Origin: an uncultured Hoeflea sp.
GTDB taxonomy: Bacteria > Pseudomonadota > Alphaproteobacteria > Rhizobiales > Rhizobiaceae
Direction: 5' to 3'
Assembly: GCF_947501405.1 (NCBI RefSeq)
Contig: NZ_CANMVK010000001.1
Location: 744,001-808,000 of the forward strand
DNA length: 64,000 nt
Below are positions 19,272 to 28,372 of this stretch, one piece after another. Within the stretch, counting starts at the first letter, position 1. Each line of letters begins with the position of its first letter. A program made the translations under genes and the position numbers. The notes beneath the pieces are model-generated. The model was not told the origin of the DNA, did not search any database, and was given only the letters and a program-made list of their open reading frames with translations.

Positions 19272-19353
19272 GACGCCCGTAAACCCTTCTCGCCGACGCC
19301 CGCTGAGCGGCGCATCCCGATCTTCGCCCGGGACCCGGGCCACATTTAGTGAT

Positions 19354-19376
19354 TGCAATATATAGTAGATATTGCA
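19354..19376. promoter_or_regulatory. Inverted repeat in soxS-soxV divergent promoter (candidate SoxR operator)
   Basis: TGCAATAT-ATAGTAG-ATATTGCA (8-7-8 perfect), overlapped by TTGCA-TATCT-TGCAA at 19372-19386. Confidence 0.55.
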
Positions 19377-19453
19377 TATCTTGCAAACGCATTCTGGCCG
19401 GGCGGCGCCTGGCCCCGGATGCGGGGGGTGATGGAAACGGGAGGACGGCGCGG

Positions 19454-20188
19454 GTGTTGGATGTCGGATATAGTGCCGCGTTCCTGGCGGGGCTGCTGTC
19501 GTTTTTTTCGCCCTGCGTGCTGCCGATCGTGCCGCCCTATCTCGCCTATCTGGCGGGCATGACGTTCAACGAGGTGCAGAACGCCGAGGCAGATGCCGCA
19601 GCTTCCCGGCGCATTGCGTTGGCTTCGGTCGCTTTCGTGCTCGGGTTTACCACGGTGTTCGTCGCGCTTGGCGCCACAGCCAGCATCATCGGTCAATCAT
19701 TGGCGCGCTATTTCGACATACTGTCGGTGATTGCCGGCGTGCTGATCCTGCTGATGGGGCTGCATTTTCTAGGCGTTTTCCGGTTTGCGCTGCTTTACCG
19801 CGAGGCGCGGGTGACTGTGGAGCGCAAGCCCGCGGGCATGGTTGGGGCCTATGTCATGGGCCTGGCGTTTGCGTTTGGCTGGACACCCTGCGTCGGCCCG
19901 ATTCTTGCGGCGATCCTGTTCATTGCCGCCGCCAAGGAAACGGCCGGACAGGGCGCCGTGCTGCTCGGGGTCTACGCGCTGGGCATCGGCATCCCCTTTG
20001 TCGTGGCCGGATTTTTCGCCAGCCGCTTCATTGCCGTTTCGAACCGATTCAAGAAACACATGGCGTTCATCGAAAAAGCCATGGGCGCATTGCTGGTCGT
20101 CACCGGGATCCTGTTCATGACCGGTCAGATGTCGCGCATTGCGCAGTGGTTGCTTGAAATGTTCCCGGCTTTCGCCACCATCGGATAG
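19454..20188 (+). CDS. soxV: CcdA-like thiol-disulfide transporter SoxV (GTG start)
   Basis: 'AAFLAGLLSFFSPCVLPIVPPYLAYLAGMTF' CcdA motif and 'AFGWTPCVGPILAAIL'. Confidence 0.88.
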   Translation: MLDVGYSAAFLAGLLSFFSPCVLPIVPPYLAYLAGMTFNEVQNAEADAAASRRIALASVAFVLGFTTVFVALGATASIIGQSLARYFDILSVIAGVLILLMGLHFLGVFRFALLYREARVTVERKPAGMVGAYVMGLAFAFGWTPCVGPILAAILFIAAAKETAGQGAVLLGVYALGIGIPFVVAGFFASRFIAVSNRFKKHMAFIEKAMGALLVVTGILFMTGQMSRIAQWLLEMFPAFATIG

Positions 20189-20192
20189 GAGA

Positions 20193-20786
20193 ATGATCAT
20201 GATCAGACGGGTGTTGCTGGCTCTTGGATTGTTTGCGGGTCTCTTGTTTCCCGCCCTGTCGGCCGAAATCGGCGAAGACGGCCTGCACAAGCAGGACTGG
20301 TTTGCGCTCACCTTCCGGGATATCGCCGAAGACATCGAAACCGCTCGCGACGAGGGCAAGCGGCTGGTGATGATTTTCGAGCAGCGCGGTTGCATCTATT
20401 GCGCGCAGATGCACGAGAAGCTGCTGTCGGACCCGGAAGTGGCCGACTTCATCAAAGCCAATTTCAAGGTTGTTCAGTACAATATGTTCGGCGACGAGGA
20501 GGTCACCGACCTTGATGGCGACTTGCTGTCGGAAAAGACCGCAGCGCGCAAATGGGGCTATGTCTTCACACCGACACTGGTGTTCCTGCCCGAACAGGCG
20601 CCAGACGGCGTGAGTGCCGCAGAGGCCGCGGTGGCGACCATGCCGGGCGCGTTCGGAAAGTGGACATTTCTCAACATGTTCAAATGGGTGGCTGAAAAAG
20701 GCTACGAAGGGGACGAGCATTTCCAGAAATATCATGCCCGCATCATCAATGAGTTGCGGGCCGAGGGCCGGTTGGAGGCCGAATAG
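20193..20786 (+). CDS. soxW: Thioredoxin SoxW
   Basis: Signal peptide, 'MIFEQRGCIYCAQMHEKLLSDPEV' CxxC, located in sox operon. Confidence 0.88.
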   Translation: MIMIRRVLLALGLFAGLLFPALSAEIGEDGLHKQDWFALTFRDIAEDIETARDEGKRLVMIFEQRGCIYCAQMHEKLLSDPEVADFIKANFKVVQYNMFGDEEVTDLDGDLLSEKTAARKWGYVFTPTLVFLPEQAPDGVSAAEAAVATMPGAFGKWTFLNMFKWVAEKGYEGDEHFQKYHARIINELRAEGRLEAE

Positions 20787-20800
20787 CATTAGACGAAATA

Positions 20801-20835
20801 CACATTCAAGAAATCATATTTTTGCATTGAATGTG
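20801..20835. promoter_or_regulatory. Inverted repeat upstream of soxX (candidate SoxR operator)
   Basis: CACATTCAA-N17-TTGAATGTG, 9 bp perfect arms in the soxW-soxX gap. Confidence 0.55.
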
Positions 20836-20911
20836 CGCGGACATACGATTATCGTTTGAATCGGAGGAACCGGACCAAACGTGTCCGGACAATCGGAGGA
20901 GGGTGCGCCCA

Positions 20912-21376
20912 ATGGACAGGCGAAACAAGTTTGTAATGACGATGGCGGGGGCGATGATGCTGTCGGGCGCGGCGTTCGCCAGCGAAGTTACGCCGGATGC
21001 GGTGGAGTTCACCGATGACGGCGTGACGATGTCGCTGACGGGTGTTGCGGGAGATCCCGCGGCAGGCGCGGAAGTGTTCAAGAGCCGCAAGCTCGGCAAT
21101 TGCCTGGCCTGTCACGCCAATGCGGACATGGCCAATGAGCTGTTCCACGGGGATGTCGGGCCTGAACTCGACGGCGCAGCGTCGCGCTGGGAAGAGCCGA
21201 TGCTGCGGGCGATTCTGGTGAATTCCAAACAGATTTTCACCGATGAGACCATCATGCCCGGCTTCTACTCGCTCGATGTGGGCAAGAACGTGCGGGAAAG
21301 TTCGATCGGCAAGACCATCCTGACAGCACAGCAGGTCGAGGATGTTCTGGCCTATCTCGGTACGCTCAAAGAGTAG
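20912..21376 (+). CDS. soxX: Sulfur oxidation c-type cytochrome SoxX
   Basis: Signal peptide; 'SRKLGNCLACHANADM' CxxCH; 'GDVGPELDG'; 'FTDETIMPGFYS'. Confidence 0.93.
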   Translation: MDRRNKFVMTMAGAMMLSGAAFASEVTPDAVEFTDDGVTMSLTGVAGDPAAGAEVFKSRKLGNCLACHANADMANELFHGDVGPELDGAASRWEEPMLRAILVNSKQIFTDETIMPGFYSLDVGKNVRESSIGKTILTAQQVEDVLAYLGTLKE

Positions 21377-21415
21377 ACCGGAACCAAATGTGGTGAGCAG
21401 AGGAGCTCGAATATC

Positions 21416-21871
21416 ATGAAACTGACAAGACGAAACGTCCTGGGCCTGTCGGTGGGTGCTGCGGCATTTACCATCGCCGGCATTCAGGCAAGGCCTGCTT
21501 CGGCTGCAACCGAAGCCACGCAGAAGTCGATCATGGACTTCACCGGCGGTGCAGAACCGGCTGCAGGCAAGGTCTCGCTGACCGCACCGGAAATCGCAGA
21601 GAACGGCAACACCGTACCGGTCACCGTCAGCGTCGACAGCGCCATGGAGGGCGACGACCTGGTGGCATCGATCGTCGTGTTCGCCGACGGCAACCCGAAC
21701 CCGGCAGTCGCCACCTTTCATTTCTCTGAAATGAGCGGCGCGGCGCTGGCCACGACCCGCATCCGTCTTGCCAAGACGCAGGACGTGATCGCGGTGGCCA
21801 AGATGAAGGACGGGTCGGTCTTCATGGACAAGAAACAAGTCAAGGTGACCATCGGCGGCTGCGGCGGCTGA
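21416..21871 (+). CDS. soxY: Thiosulfate oxidation carrier protein SoxY
   Basis: Tat-like leader; C-terminal 'QVKVTIGGCGG' carrier cysteine motif. Confidence 0.97.
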   Translation: MKLTRRNVLGLSVGAAAFTIAGIQARPASAATEATQKSIMDFTGGAEPAAGKVSLTAPEIAENGNTVPVTVSVDSAMEGDDLVASIVVFADGNPNPAVATFHFSEMSGAALATTRIRLAKTQDVIAVAKMKDGSVFMDKKQVKVTIGGCGG

Positions 21872-21891
21872 GCAGGACAGGGATTAGAACA

Positions 21892-22215
21892 ATGGCATCA
21901 AAACCACGCATCAAAGTCCCCAAATCGGCTTCCGCCGGTGAGGTGATCACCATCAAAACCCTGATCAGCCACGAGATGGAATCTGGTCAGCGCAAGGACA
22001 AGGAAGGCAATCCGATCCCGCGCAGGATCATCAACAAGTTCACTTGCGCGTTTGAAGGGGCGACCGTGTTCGAGTGCGATCTCGATCCGGCGATTTCGGC
22101 CAATCCGTATTTCGAGTTCAACGCCAAAGTGGCCCAGAGCGGAACTTTCAAGTTCACCTGGGTGGACGATGACGGTTCGGTCTACGAAGCCGAGGCTCCG
22201 ATCGAAGTCAAATAA
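21892..22215 (+). CDS. soxZ: Thiosulfate oxidation carrier complex protein SoxZ
   Basis: 107 aa 'KPRIKVPKSASAGEVITIKTLISHEMESGQRKD'. Confidence 0.97.
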   Translation: MASKPRIKVPKSASAGEVITIKTLISHEMESGQRKDKEGNPIPRRIINKFTCAFEGATVFECDLDPAISANPYFEFNAKVAQSGTFKFTWVDDDGSVYEAEAPIEVK

Positions 22216-22280
22216 CAAAGAGAAGGATCCTGCGTGCGCGGGAGGCGCGCGCGGGAAAATCCTGGAGGGTGGAGACTGTT

Positions 22281-23129
22281 ATGAAAAGACTTTTGATTGC
22301 CGGTGTGGCGCTCGCGACAGGCCTGGCCGCAACTGCCGGAGCGATTGCCGATCCGGTCGACGATACACTTGAGATCGACGGAACGCCGATCGTCACGCGC
22401 ACCGCGGCACCTGAGGGCCATCCGTTCGACGAGGTGCTGTCGGGCTGGCTGTTCCGTGAAGCCGAGACACGCGATGTGTCGCGGGATTCGTTTGAAAACC
22501 CGGGCATGATCGCTGTCGAAGACGGCGAAACCCTGTGGAACACGGTGATGGGTTCGGAGGGCAAATCCTGCGCGACCTGCCACGACGACGCAGCGGTCAG
22601 CATGAAGGGCGTGGGCGCATCCTTTCCGAAATGGGACGCCGATTCGCAAAAGCCGATCAATGTCGAGCTGCAGATCAACAAGTGCCTGACCGAGCAGATG
22701 GGCGCCGAGGCGATTGGCTTCAACAAAAAGGGCCAGCGCGAGTTGACGGCCTACATCAAGCATCAGTCGCTCGGAATGCCGGTCAAGCTCGATCTGAGCG
22801 AAGGCGAGATGCAGTCCTGGTGGGACAAGGGCAAGGATGTCTATTATGCGCGCACCGGACAGCTGAACCTCGCCTGCGCAAGCTGCCATGAGGTGGCGAT
22901 GGGCAAGATGATCCGTGCGGACCATTTGAGCCAGGGGCAGGTCAACGGCTTTCCCACCTACAGGCTCAAGAGCGGTCTGACCTCGCTGCACCAGCGGTTC
23001 CGCGGCTGTATTCGCGACACTCGCGCCGAGCAGCCGAAAGCGTTCTCCGACGATTTGATGGCGCTTGAAACCTATGTGACCTGGCGCGGCACCGGGCTTT
23101 CGGTGGAAACCCCGGCGGTTCGCCAGTAG
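22281..23129 (+). CDS. soxA: L-cysteine S-thiosulfotransferase cytochrome SoxA (two CxxCH)
   Basis: 'GKSCATCHDDAAVSMKGV' and 'NLACASCHEVAMGKMIRADHLSQGQVNGFPTYRL'. Confidence 0.95.
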   Translation: MKRLLIAGVALATGLAATAGAIADPVDDTLEIDGTPIVTRTAAPEGHPFDEVLSGWLFREAETRDVSRDSFENPGMIAVEDGETLWNTVMGSEGKSCATCHDDAAVSMKGVGASFPKWDADSQKPINVELQINKCLTEQMGAEAIGFNKKGQRELTAYIKHQSLGMPVKLDLSEGEMQSWWDKGKDVYYARTGQLNLACASCHEVAMGKMIRADHLSQGQVNGFPTYRLKSGLTSLHQRFRGCIRDTRAEQPKAFSDDLMALETYVTWRGTGLSVETPAVRQ

Positions 23130-23139
23130 TCAACGCTTT

Positions 23140-23163
23140 CCGGGGGCGTTTCGGCGCCCCCGG
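23140..23163 (+). other. Intercistronic stem-loop between soxA and soxB
   Basis: CCGGGGGCG-TTTCGG-CGCCCCCGG, 9 bp perfect stem, no U tract. Confidence 0.65.
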
Positions 23164-23365
23164 CATCAACAGCAAGAGTTCGCGGCAGCACGCCGCGCCT
23201 GTGGCTCCAACCGGAGCTGTCTTGCGAGATTAACAGTGGGTCTGCGTTCAGTCGCTCGTCAGAGGCGGTGCCCCAACGCAGCAGTGAGTGGAAAAACAGG
23301 GTGTTGCGGCATCTGGCCATCGCCGGACCGGTTTCGTGCGCCGTTTTTTTCGAATGGAGAATGGG

Positions 23366-25066
23366 ATGCACACCCGACGCGACTTTATGCAATATGCGCT
23401 CAACGCCGGTTTCGCGCTCGGGGCCGCCGGCCTCGGCGCCAATGTGACGCGTGCGCTGGCGCAGCAGAAATTGACGCAAGACGATCTGCTTAATTTCGAC
23501 GCCAAGGGGCAGGTGACGCTGCTGCATTTCACCGATGTGCATGCCCAACTCAAGCCGGTCTTTTTCCGGCCGCCTGACACCAATATCGGCGTCGGCGACT
23601 ATGCCGGTGTGCCGCCGCATCTGGTCGGCGAAGCGTTTCTCGATTATTTCGGCATCGAGAAGGGCGGCCCCCTGGCTTATGCCCACACCATGGTCGATTA
23701 CGTGGATCTGGCCCGCAGCTATGGCAGGCTTGGCGGCCTTGACCGCACCGCGACGCTGGTCAAGGCGATCCGCGCCGAACGCGGTGACGACAAGGTGCTG
23801 TTTCTCGATGGCGGCGACACCTGGCAGGGATCCTATACGTCGCTGAAAACCAACGGCATGGACATGGTCGAGTGCATGAAGCTGCTCAAGCCCGATGCCA
23901 TGACCGGCCACTGGGAGTTTACCTTCGGCGAGGACAGGTTTCTCGAACTGGTCGAGGCCATGGGCTATCCGTTCCTGGCGTCCAACATTTTTGACGCCGA
24001 GTGGGACGAACCGGCTTTTGAACACACCAGCTATTTCGAGCGTGGCGGTGTCAAGGTGGCGGTGATCGGGCAGGCCATGCCTTACACGCCGATCGCCAAT
24101 CCGCGCTGGATGTTCCCGCAATGGTCGTTCGGCATCCGCCCCGATGTGCTGCAAGCCAACGTCGATGCGGCGCGCGGAGAAGGCGCGGAGGTCGTGGTCC
24201 TGCTGTCGCATAACGGCTTTGACGTCGACCGCAAGCTTGCCTCGGTGGTGAGCGGGCTCGACGTGATCGTGACCGGCCACACCCATGACGCCACACCGGT
24301 GGCGCTGGAAGTCGACGGTACGCTTTTGATGTCATCGGGATCGCACGGCAAGTTTCTCGGCCGCATCGATCTTGAGGTGAAGGACGGCAAGGTGTCGGGC
24401 TTCAGCTCGAACCTGATCCCGGTGTTTTCTGACGTGATCGCGCCCGATCCGGAGATGGCTGCGAAGATCGACGAGGTTCGCGCGCCTTACGAGGACGAGT
24501 GCAACCGGGTTATCGGCCGCACCGACGCGCTGCTTTACCGGCGCGGCAATTTCAACGGCACCTGGGACGATCTGATCTGCCAGGGCATTATGGAAGAGCG
24601 CGACACACAGATCGCGCTGTCGCCGGGCTTCCGCTGGGGCACGACGCTGCTGCCGGGCGCCGACATCACCATTGATGATCTCTACACGGAAACCTCGATG
24701 AGCTACCCGGCGGTCTACCGGCTGGAGTTCACCGGCGCCCAGCTCAAGGAGATCATGGAAGATGTCTGCGACAATCTTTTCAACAAGGACCCGTTCCTGC
24801 AGCAGGGCGGTGACATGGTGCGGGTTGGCGGCTTTACCTATGCCTGCACGCCGGAAGCCGGCATGGGCGACCGGATCACGGACATGCGCCTGACTGCGAC
24901 CGGCGAACCGATCGAGGCTGGCAAGAGCTACACGGTCGGCGGTTGGGCTTCGGTCAATGAGGGGGTCGAGGGCCCCGCGATCTACGATCTGATGGAAGAC
25001 TACATCTCCCGCAAGGAGGTGGTGTCGCTCGATCCGGATGCGGCAGCGGTCAAGGTCATCCGCTGA
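23366..25066 (+). CDS. soxB: Thiosulfohydrolase SoxB
   Basis: 'VTLLHFTDVHAQLKPVFFRPPDTNIGVGDY', 'DGGDTWQGSYTSLKTNG', 'MTGHWEFTFGEDRF' SoxB motifs. Confidence 0.97.
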   Translation: MHTRRDFMQYALNAGFALGAAGLGANVTRALAQQKLTQDDLLNFDAKGQVTLLHFTDVHAQLKPVFFRPPDTNIGVGDYAGVPPHLVGEAFLDYFGIEKGGPLAYAHTMVDYVDLARSYGRLGGLDRTATLVKAIRAERGDDKVLFLDGGDTWQGSYTSLKTNGMDMVECMKLLKPDAMTGHWEFTFGEDRFLELVEAMGYPFLASNIFDAEWDEPAFEHTSYFERGGVKVAVIGQAMPYTPIANPRWMFPQWSFGIRPDVLQANVDAARGEGAEVVVLLSHNGFDVDRKLASVVSGLDVIVTGHTHDATPVALEVDGTLLMSSGSHGKFLGRIDLEVKDGKVSGFSSNLIPVFSDVIAPDPEMAAKIDEVRAPYEDECNRVIGRTDALLYRRGNFNGTWDDLICQGIMEERDTQIALSPGFRWGTTLLPGADITIDDLYTETSMSYPAVYRLEFTGAQLKEIMEDVCDNLFNKDPFLQQGGDMVRVGGFTYACTPEAGMGDRITDMRLTATGEPIEAGKSYTVGGWASVNEGVEGPAIYDLMEDYISRKEVVSLDPDAAAVKVIR

Positions 25067-25159
25067 GGCGGAATTGAATGAATGGCCCGGACCGGATGGT
25101 CCGGCGGTGAGCACGGAGTAGAAGATGCAGGTACTGGACAGGCTCGATGGGAGGTTCTC

Positions 25160-26443
25160 ATGGTAAGCAAACCCGACCCGAAAGGGACCCCACGCGCGGC
25201 CTCGCGGCGCGACTTTCTCAAGACCGGCCTGATGGGCGGCGCGGCGATTGCCGCGGGCGCGGGCGCCGCAAAGGCGGGGGGCGATCCGCTGATCACCGAA
25301 ATCCAGGACTGGAACCGCTATCTGGGCGAGGGCGTGGATGCCGCCCCCTACGGCACGCCTTCGGAATTTGAAGCCCATGTGGTGCGGCGCAATGTGCCCT
25401 GGCTGACGGCCGATCCGGTTTCCTCGATCAACTTTACGCCGCTGCATGAACTGGATGGCATCATCACGCCCAACGGGCTGTGCTTCGAGCGTCACCATGG
25501 CGGCACGGCGATCATCAATCCCGCCGATCACCGGCTGATGATCAACGGGCTGGTGGACACGCCTCTGGTTTTCACCATGGAAGACCTCAAGCGGTTTCCG
25601 CGCGAAAACCGGGCTTATTTCCTCGAATGCGCGGCCAATGGCGGCATGGAGTGGAAGGGCGCGCAGCTCAATGGCTGCCAGTTCACCCACGGCATGATCC
25701 ACTGCGTGGTCTATACCGGCGTACCGCTGCGCTATCTTCTGGAAGAAGCCGGGGTCAAAACCAATGGCAAATGGCTGCTTGCCGAAGGTGCCGATGCTTC
25801 CGCGATGACCCGGTCCATTCCGATGGAAAAGGCGCTCGACGATTGCCTTGTGGCCTTCAAGATGAACGGCGAGGCGTTGCGCGCCGAACAGGGCTATCCG
25901 CTCAGGCTGTGCGTGCCGGGCTGGGAAGGCAATATGTGGGTCAAATGGCTGCGTCGGCTCGAAGTAGGCGATCAGCCCTGGCACCAGCGCGAGGAGACCT
26001 CGAAATACACCGACCTTCTGGCTGAGGGAAAGGCGCGTCGCCACACCTGGGTGATGGACGTCAAATCGGTGATCACCAATCCCAGCCCGCAGGCGCCAGT
26101 GACGCATGGCAAGGGTCCGCTGGTCATCTCCGGCCTGGCATGGTCCGGCGGCGGCACGATCAAACGGGTCGATGTGTCAATCGACGGCGGCCGTAACTGG
26201 CGCGAGGCGCGGATCGACGGGCCAAGCCTGCCAAAGGCGCTGCACCGGTTCTATCTCGACATCAACTGGGACGGATCGGATTTGCTGCTGCAGTCCCGTG
26301 CGATTGATGATCAGGGCCTGGTGCAACCGAGCAAGGACCAGCTTCGCGCGGCGCGCGGCGGCAACTCGATCTATCACAACAATGGCATCCAGACATGGCA
26401 CGTCAACACGGACGGGGTGGTTGAAAATGTTGAAGTTTCCTAA
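25160..26443 (+). CDS. soxC: Sulfane dehydrogenase molybdoprotein subunit SoxC
   Basis: Tat leader 'ASRRDFLKTGLMGG'; 'ECAANGGMEWKGAQLNGCQFTHGMIHCVVYTGVPLRYLL' sulfite oxidase-type Moco domain. Confidence 0.96.
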   Translation: MVSKPDPKGTPRAASRRDFLKTGLMGGAAIAAGAGAAKAGGDPLITEIQDWNRYLGEGVDAAPYGTPSEFEAHVVRRNVPWLTADPVSSINFTPLHELDGIITPNGLCFERHHGGTAIINPADHRLMINGLVDTPLVFTMEDLKRFPRENRAYFLECAANGGMEWKGAQLNGCQFTHGMIHCVVYTGVPLRYLLEEAGVKTNGKWLLAEGADASAMTRSIPMEKALDDCLVAFKMNGEALRAEQGYPLRLCVPGWEGNMWVKWLRRLEVGDQPWHQREETSKYTDLLAEGKARRHTWVMDVKSVITNPSPQAPVTHGKGPLVISGLAWSGGGTIKRVDVSIDGGRNWREARIDGPSLPKALHRFYLDINWDGSDLLLQSRAIDDQGLVQPSKDQLRAARGGNSIYHNNGIQTWHVNTDGVVENVEVS

Positions 26444-27554
26444 GTCAGCGGCGATCGCCGCACTGGCGCTGGCGGTGTGTGCCAGTCCCGCCCTTGCCGA
26501 GGGGGACGCCGATGCCGGCAAGAAAGTGTTTAACAAATGCAAGGCCTGTCATACGGTCGGCGATGGCGCCAAGCACCGCGTCGGCCCGCATCTCAATGAT
26601 GTGTTCGGACGAACCGCGGGCACCGCCGAGGGCTACAAATACTCCAAGGCGATGATTGCTGCCGGCGAAGGCGGTCTGGTGTGGGATGATGCCACGATGG
26701 CCGAGTATCTGGCCAATCCGAAAGCCATGATCAAAGGCACCAAGATGGCCTTTGCGGGGCTCAAGGAAGACGCAGATGTTGCCAATGTGAGCGCCTATCT
26801 CAAGAGCTTCGCTGCAGAACCGGCCGAGGAACCCGCTGCGGCGGAGGATGCGGCTGTCGAAACTGAAGACGCTGAGGTGGAAACCGCTGCGGCAACCACG
26901 GAAGACACCGCCGAACCGGGTGCGGCCGAAATGACCTTCGAGGCCAGCAAGGGCGCGTTCGGGCTGGGCCGGGTGGCAACGGTCGAAGAAATAACGGCCT
27001 GGGATATCGACATCCGTCCCGATGGCGCAGGACTTCCTGTCGGCAAGGGGACGGTGGCCGATGGCGAGCCGATCTTCACCGATTACTGCGCCGTATGCCA
27101 CGGTGATTTCGGCGAAGGTGCAGGGCGCTGGCCGGTGCTGGCTGGTGGTCACGACACGCTGACCAAGGAGCGGCCGGAGAAGACCATCGGCTCCTACTGG
27201 CCCTATCTGTCGACCGTGTTCGACTATGTCCGCCGCACGATGCCGTTTGGTGATGCAAGGTCGCTGTCGGATGACGATGTCTATGCGCTGACGGCGTATC
27301 TGCTCTATCTCAATGACGTCGTGGAAGACGAGGATTTTGAGCTGTCCAACGAGAATTTCACCTCGATCCGGCTGCCGAATGAGGAAAACTTCTTTGATGA
27401 CAACCGGATGAGTGAACCGCATTATGCTCAGGGTGTTGAGCCCTGCATGAGCGACTGCAAACCCGGACCGGTGGAAATCACCGCCCGCGCTCAGGTGCTC
27501 GACGTGACGCCGGAGGGTGAGGGAGACGAGAACGCCGGAGGCGGCATCGACTGA
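26427..27554 (+). CDS. soxD: Diheme cytochrome c SoxD
   Basis: Overlaps soxC by 17 bp; 'CKACHTVGDGAKHRVGPHLNDVFGRTAG' and 'YCAVCHGDFGEGAGRWPVLAGG', acidic/Ala linker between domains. Confidence 0.94.
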   Translation: MLKFPKSAAIAALALAVCASPALAEGDADAGKKVFNKCKACHTVGDGAKHRVGPHLNDVFGRTAGTAEGYKYSKAMIAAGEGGLVWDDATMAEYLANPKAMIKGTKMAFAGLKEDADVANVSAYLKSFAAEPAEEPAAAEDAAVETEDAEVETAAATTEDTAEPGAAEMTFEASKGAFGLGRVATVEEITAWDIDIRPDGAGLPVGKGTVADGEPIFTDYCAVCHGDFGEGAGRWPVLAGGHDTLTKERPEKTIGSYWPYLSTVFDYVRRTMPFGDARSLSDDDVYALTAYLLYLNDVVEDEDFELSNENFTSIRLPNEENFFDDNRMSEPHYAQGVEPCMSDCKPGPVEITARAQVLDVTPEGEGDENAGGGID

Positions 27555-27594
27555 TCAACGGGCGCTGGAGGGCGCTATCGGGGAGGAGGCAGCG

Positions 27595-28344
27595 ATGACA
27601 ATCAGCGGCAAACGCCTTGACGATGGACCGTGCGCCTGGCGGCTGGCATTTGCCTGTCTTGCTGGCCTCGCCCTGATGATTTGGGCCTCCGTCGGTGCCG
27701 CGATTGCCGAAGACGATGTGAAGCTGTTCAAGCCCTGCGCGGTCTGTCATGAAATCGGCGAGGGGGCCAAGCACAAGGTTGGCCCGCACCTTGACGGGCT
27801 GTTCGGCCGGCAGGCGGGCAGCCTGACCGATTTCAAGTATTCAGATGGTATGCGCAAGGCCGGAGACGAGGGTCTGGCCTGGACCCCGGAGACGCTTGCC
27901 ACCTTCCTGGAAAAACCGCGTACATTCGTCAAGGGCAACCGGATGTCATATCGGGGCATGCCGGATCCCGAACACCGGACACGGCTGATCTCGTGGCTCG
28001 AGACCGCCACCCAGCAGCAGCCTGCCGACAATCCGGTGCACGCAAATGTCGCACCGGCGGATGGTGAAGTGCGCAGTTTCACCGACATCGTGCTGCAGAT
28101 TGAAGGCGATCCCGAATATGGAGAATATCTCGCCGGAGAGTGTGTCACCTGCCACCAGGCCACGGGGCACGCCGACGGTATCCCCTCAATCGTCGGCCTG
28201 CCCAAGGATTATTTCATCCGTTCGCTGTTTGAATATCGCACCAATGTGCGCTCCAATGAAGTGATGAAGCTTCGCGTCGCCAATCTCGCCAATGACGAGA
28301 TTGCGGCGCTGGCGGCATATTTCAGTTCGCTCGACCCGCAATGA
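27595..28344 (+). CDS. Diheme c-type cytochrome, SoxE-like
   Basis: CAVCH and CVTCH motifs, located between soxD and soxF. Confidence 0.8.
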   Translation: MTISGKRLDDGPCAWRLAFACLAGLALMIWASVGAAIAEDDVKLFKPCAVCHEIGEGAKHKVGPHLDGLFGRQAGSLTDFKYSDGMRKAGDEGLAWTPETLATFLEKPRTFVKGNRMSYRGMPDPEHRTRLISWLETATQQQPADNPVHANVAPADGEVRSFTDIVLQIEGDPEYGEYLAGECVTCHQATGHADGIPSIVGLPKDYFIRSLFEYRTNVRSNEVMKLRVANLANDEIAALAAYFSSLDPQ

Positions 28345-28372
28345 AACCTGAAACGCCACCCGGGAGGATACC

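Noticed and set aside
24332-26107. 591-aa minus-strand ORF opposite soxB/soxC
   Set aside because: Shadow ORF; the opposite strand encodes unmistakable SoxB and SoxC.
26427-26443. Apparent soxC/soxD frameshift
   Set aside because: A 17-bp overlap with a proper soxD start and signal peptide; normal translational coupling.
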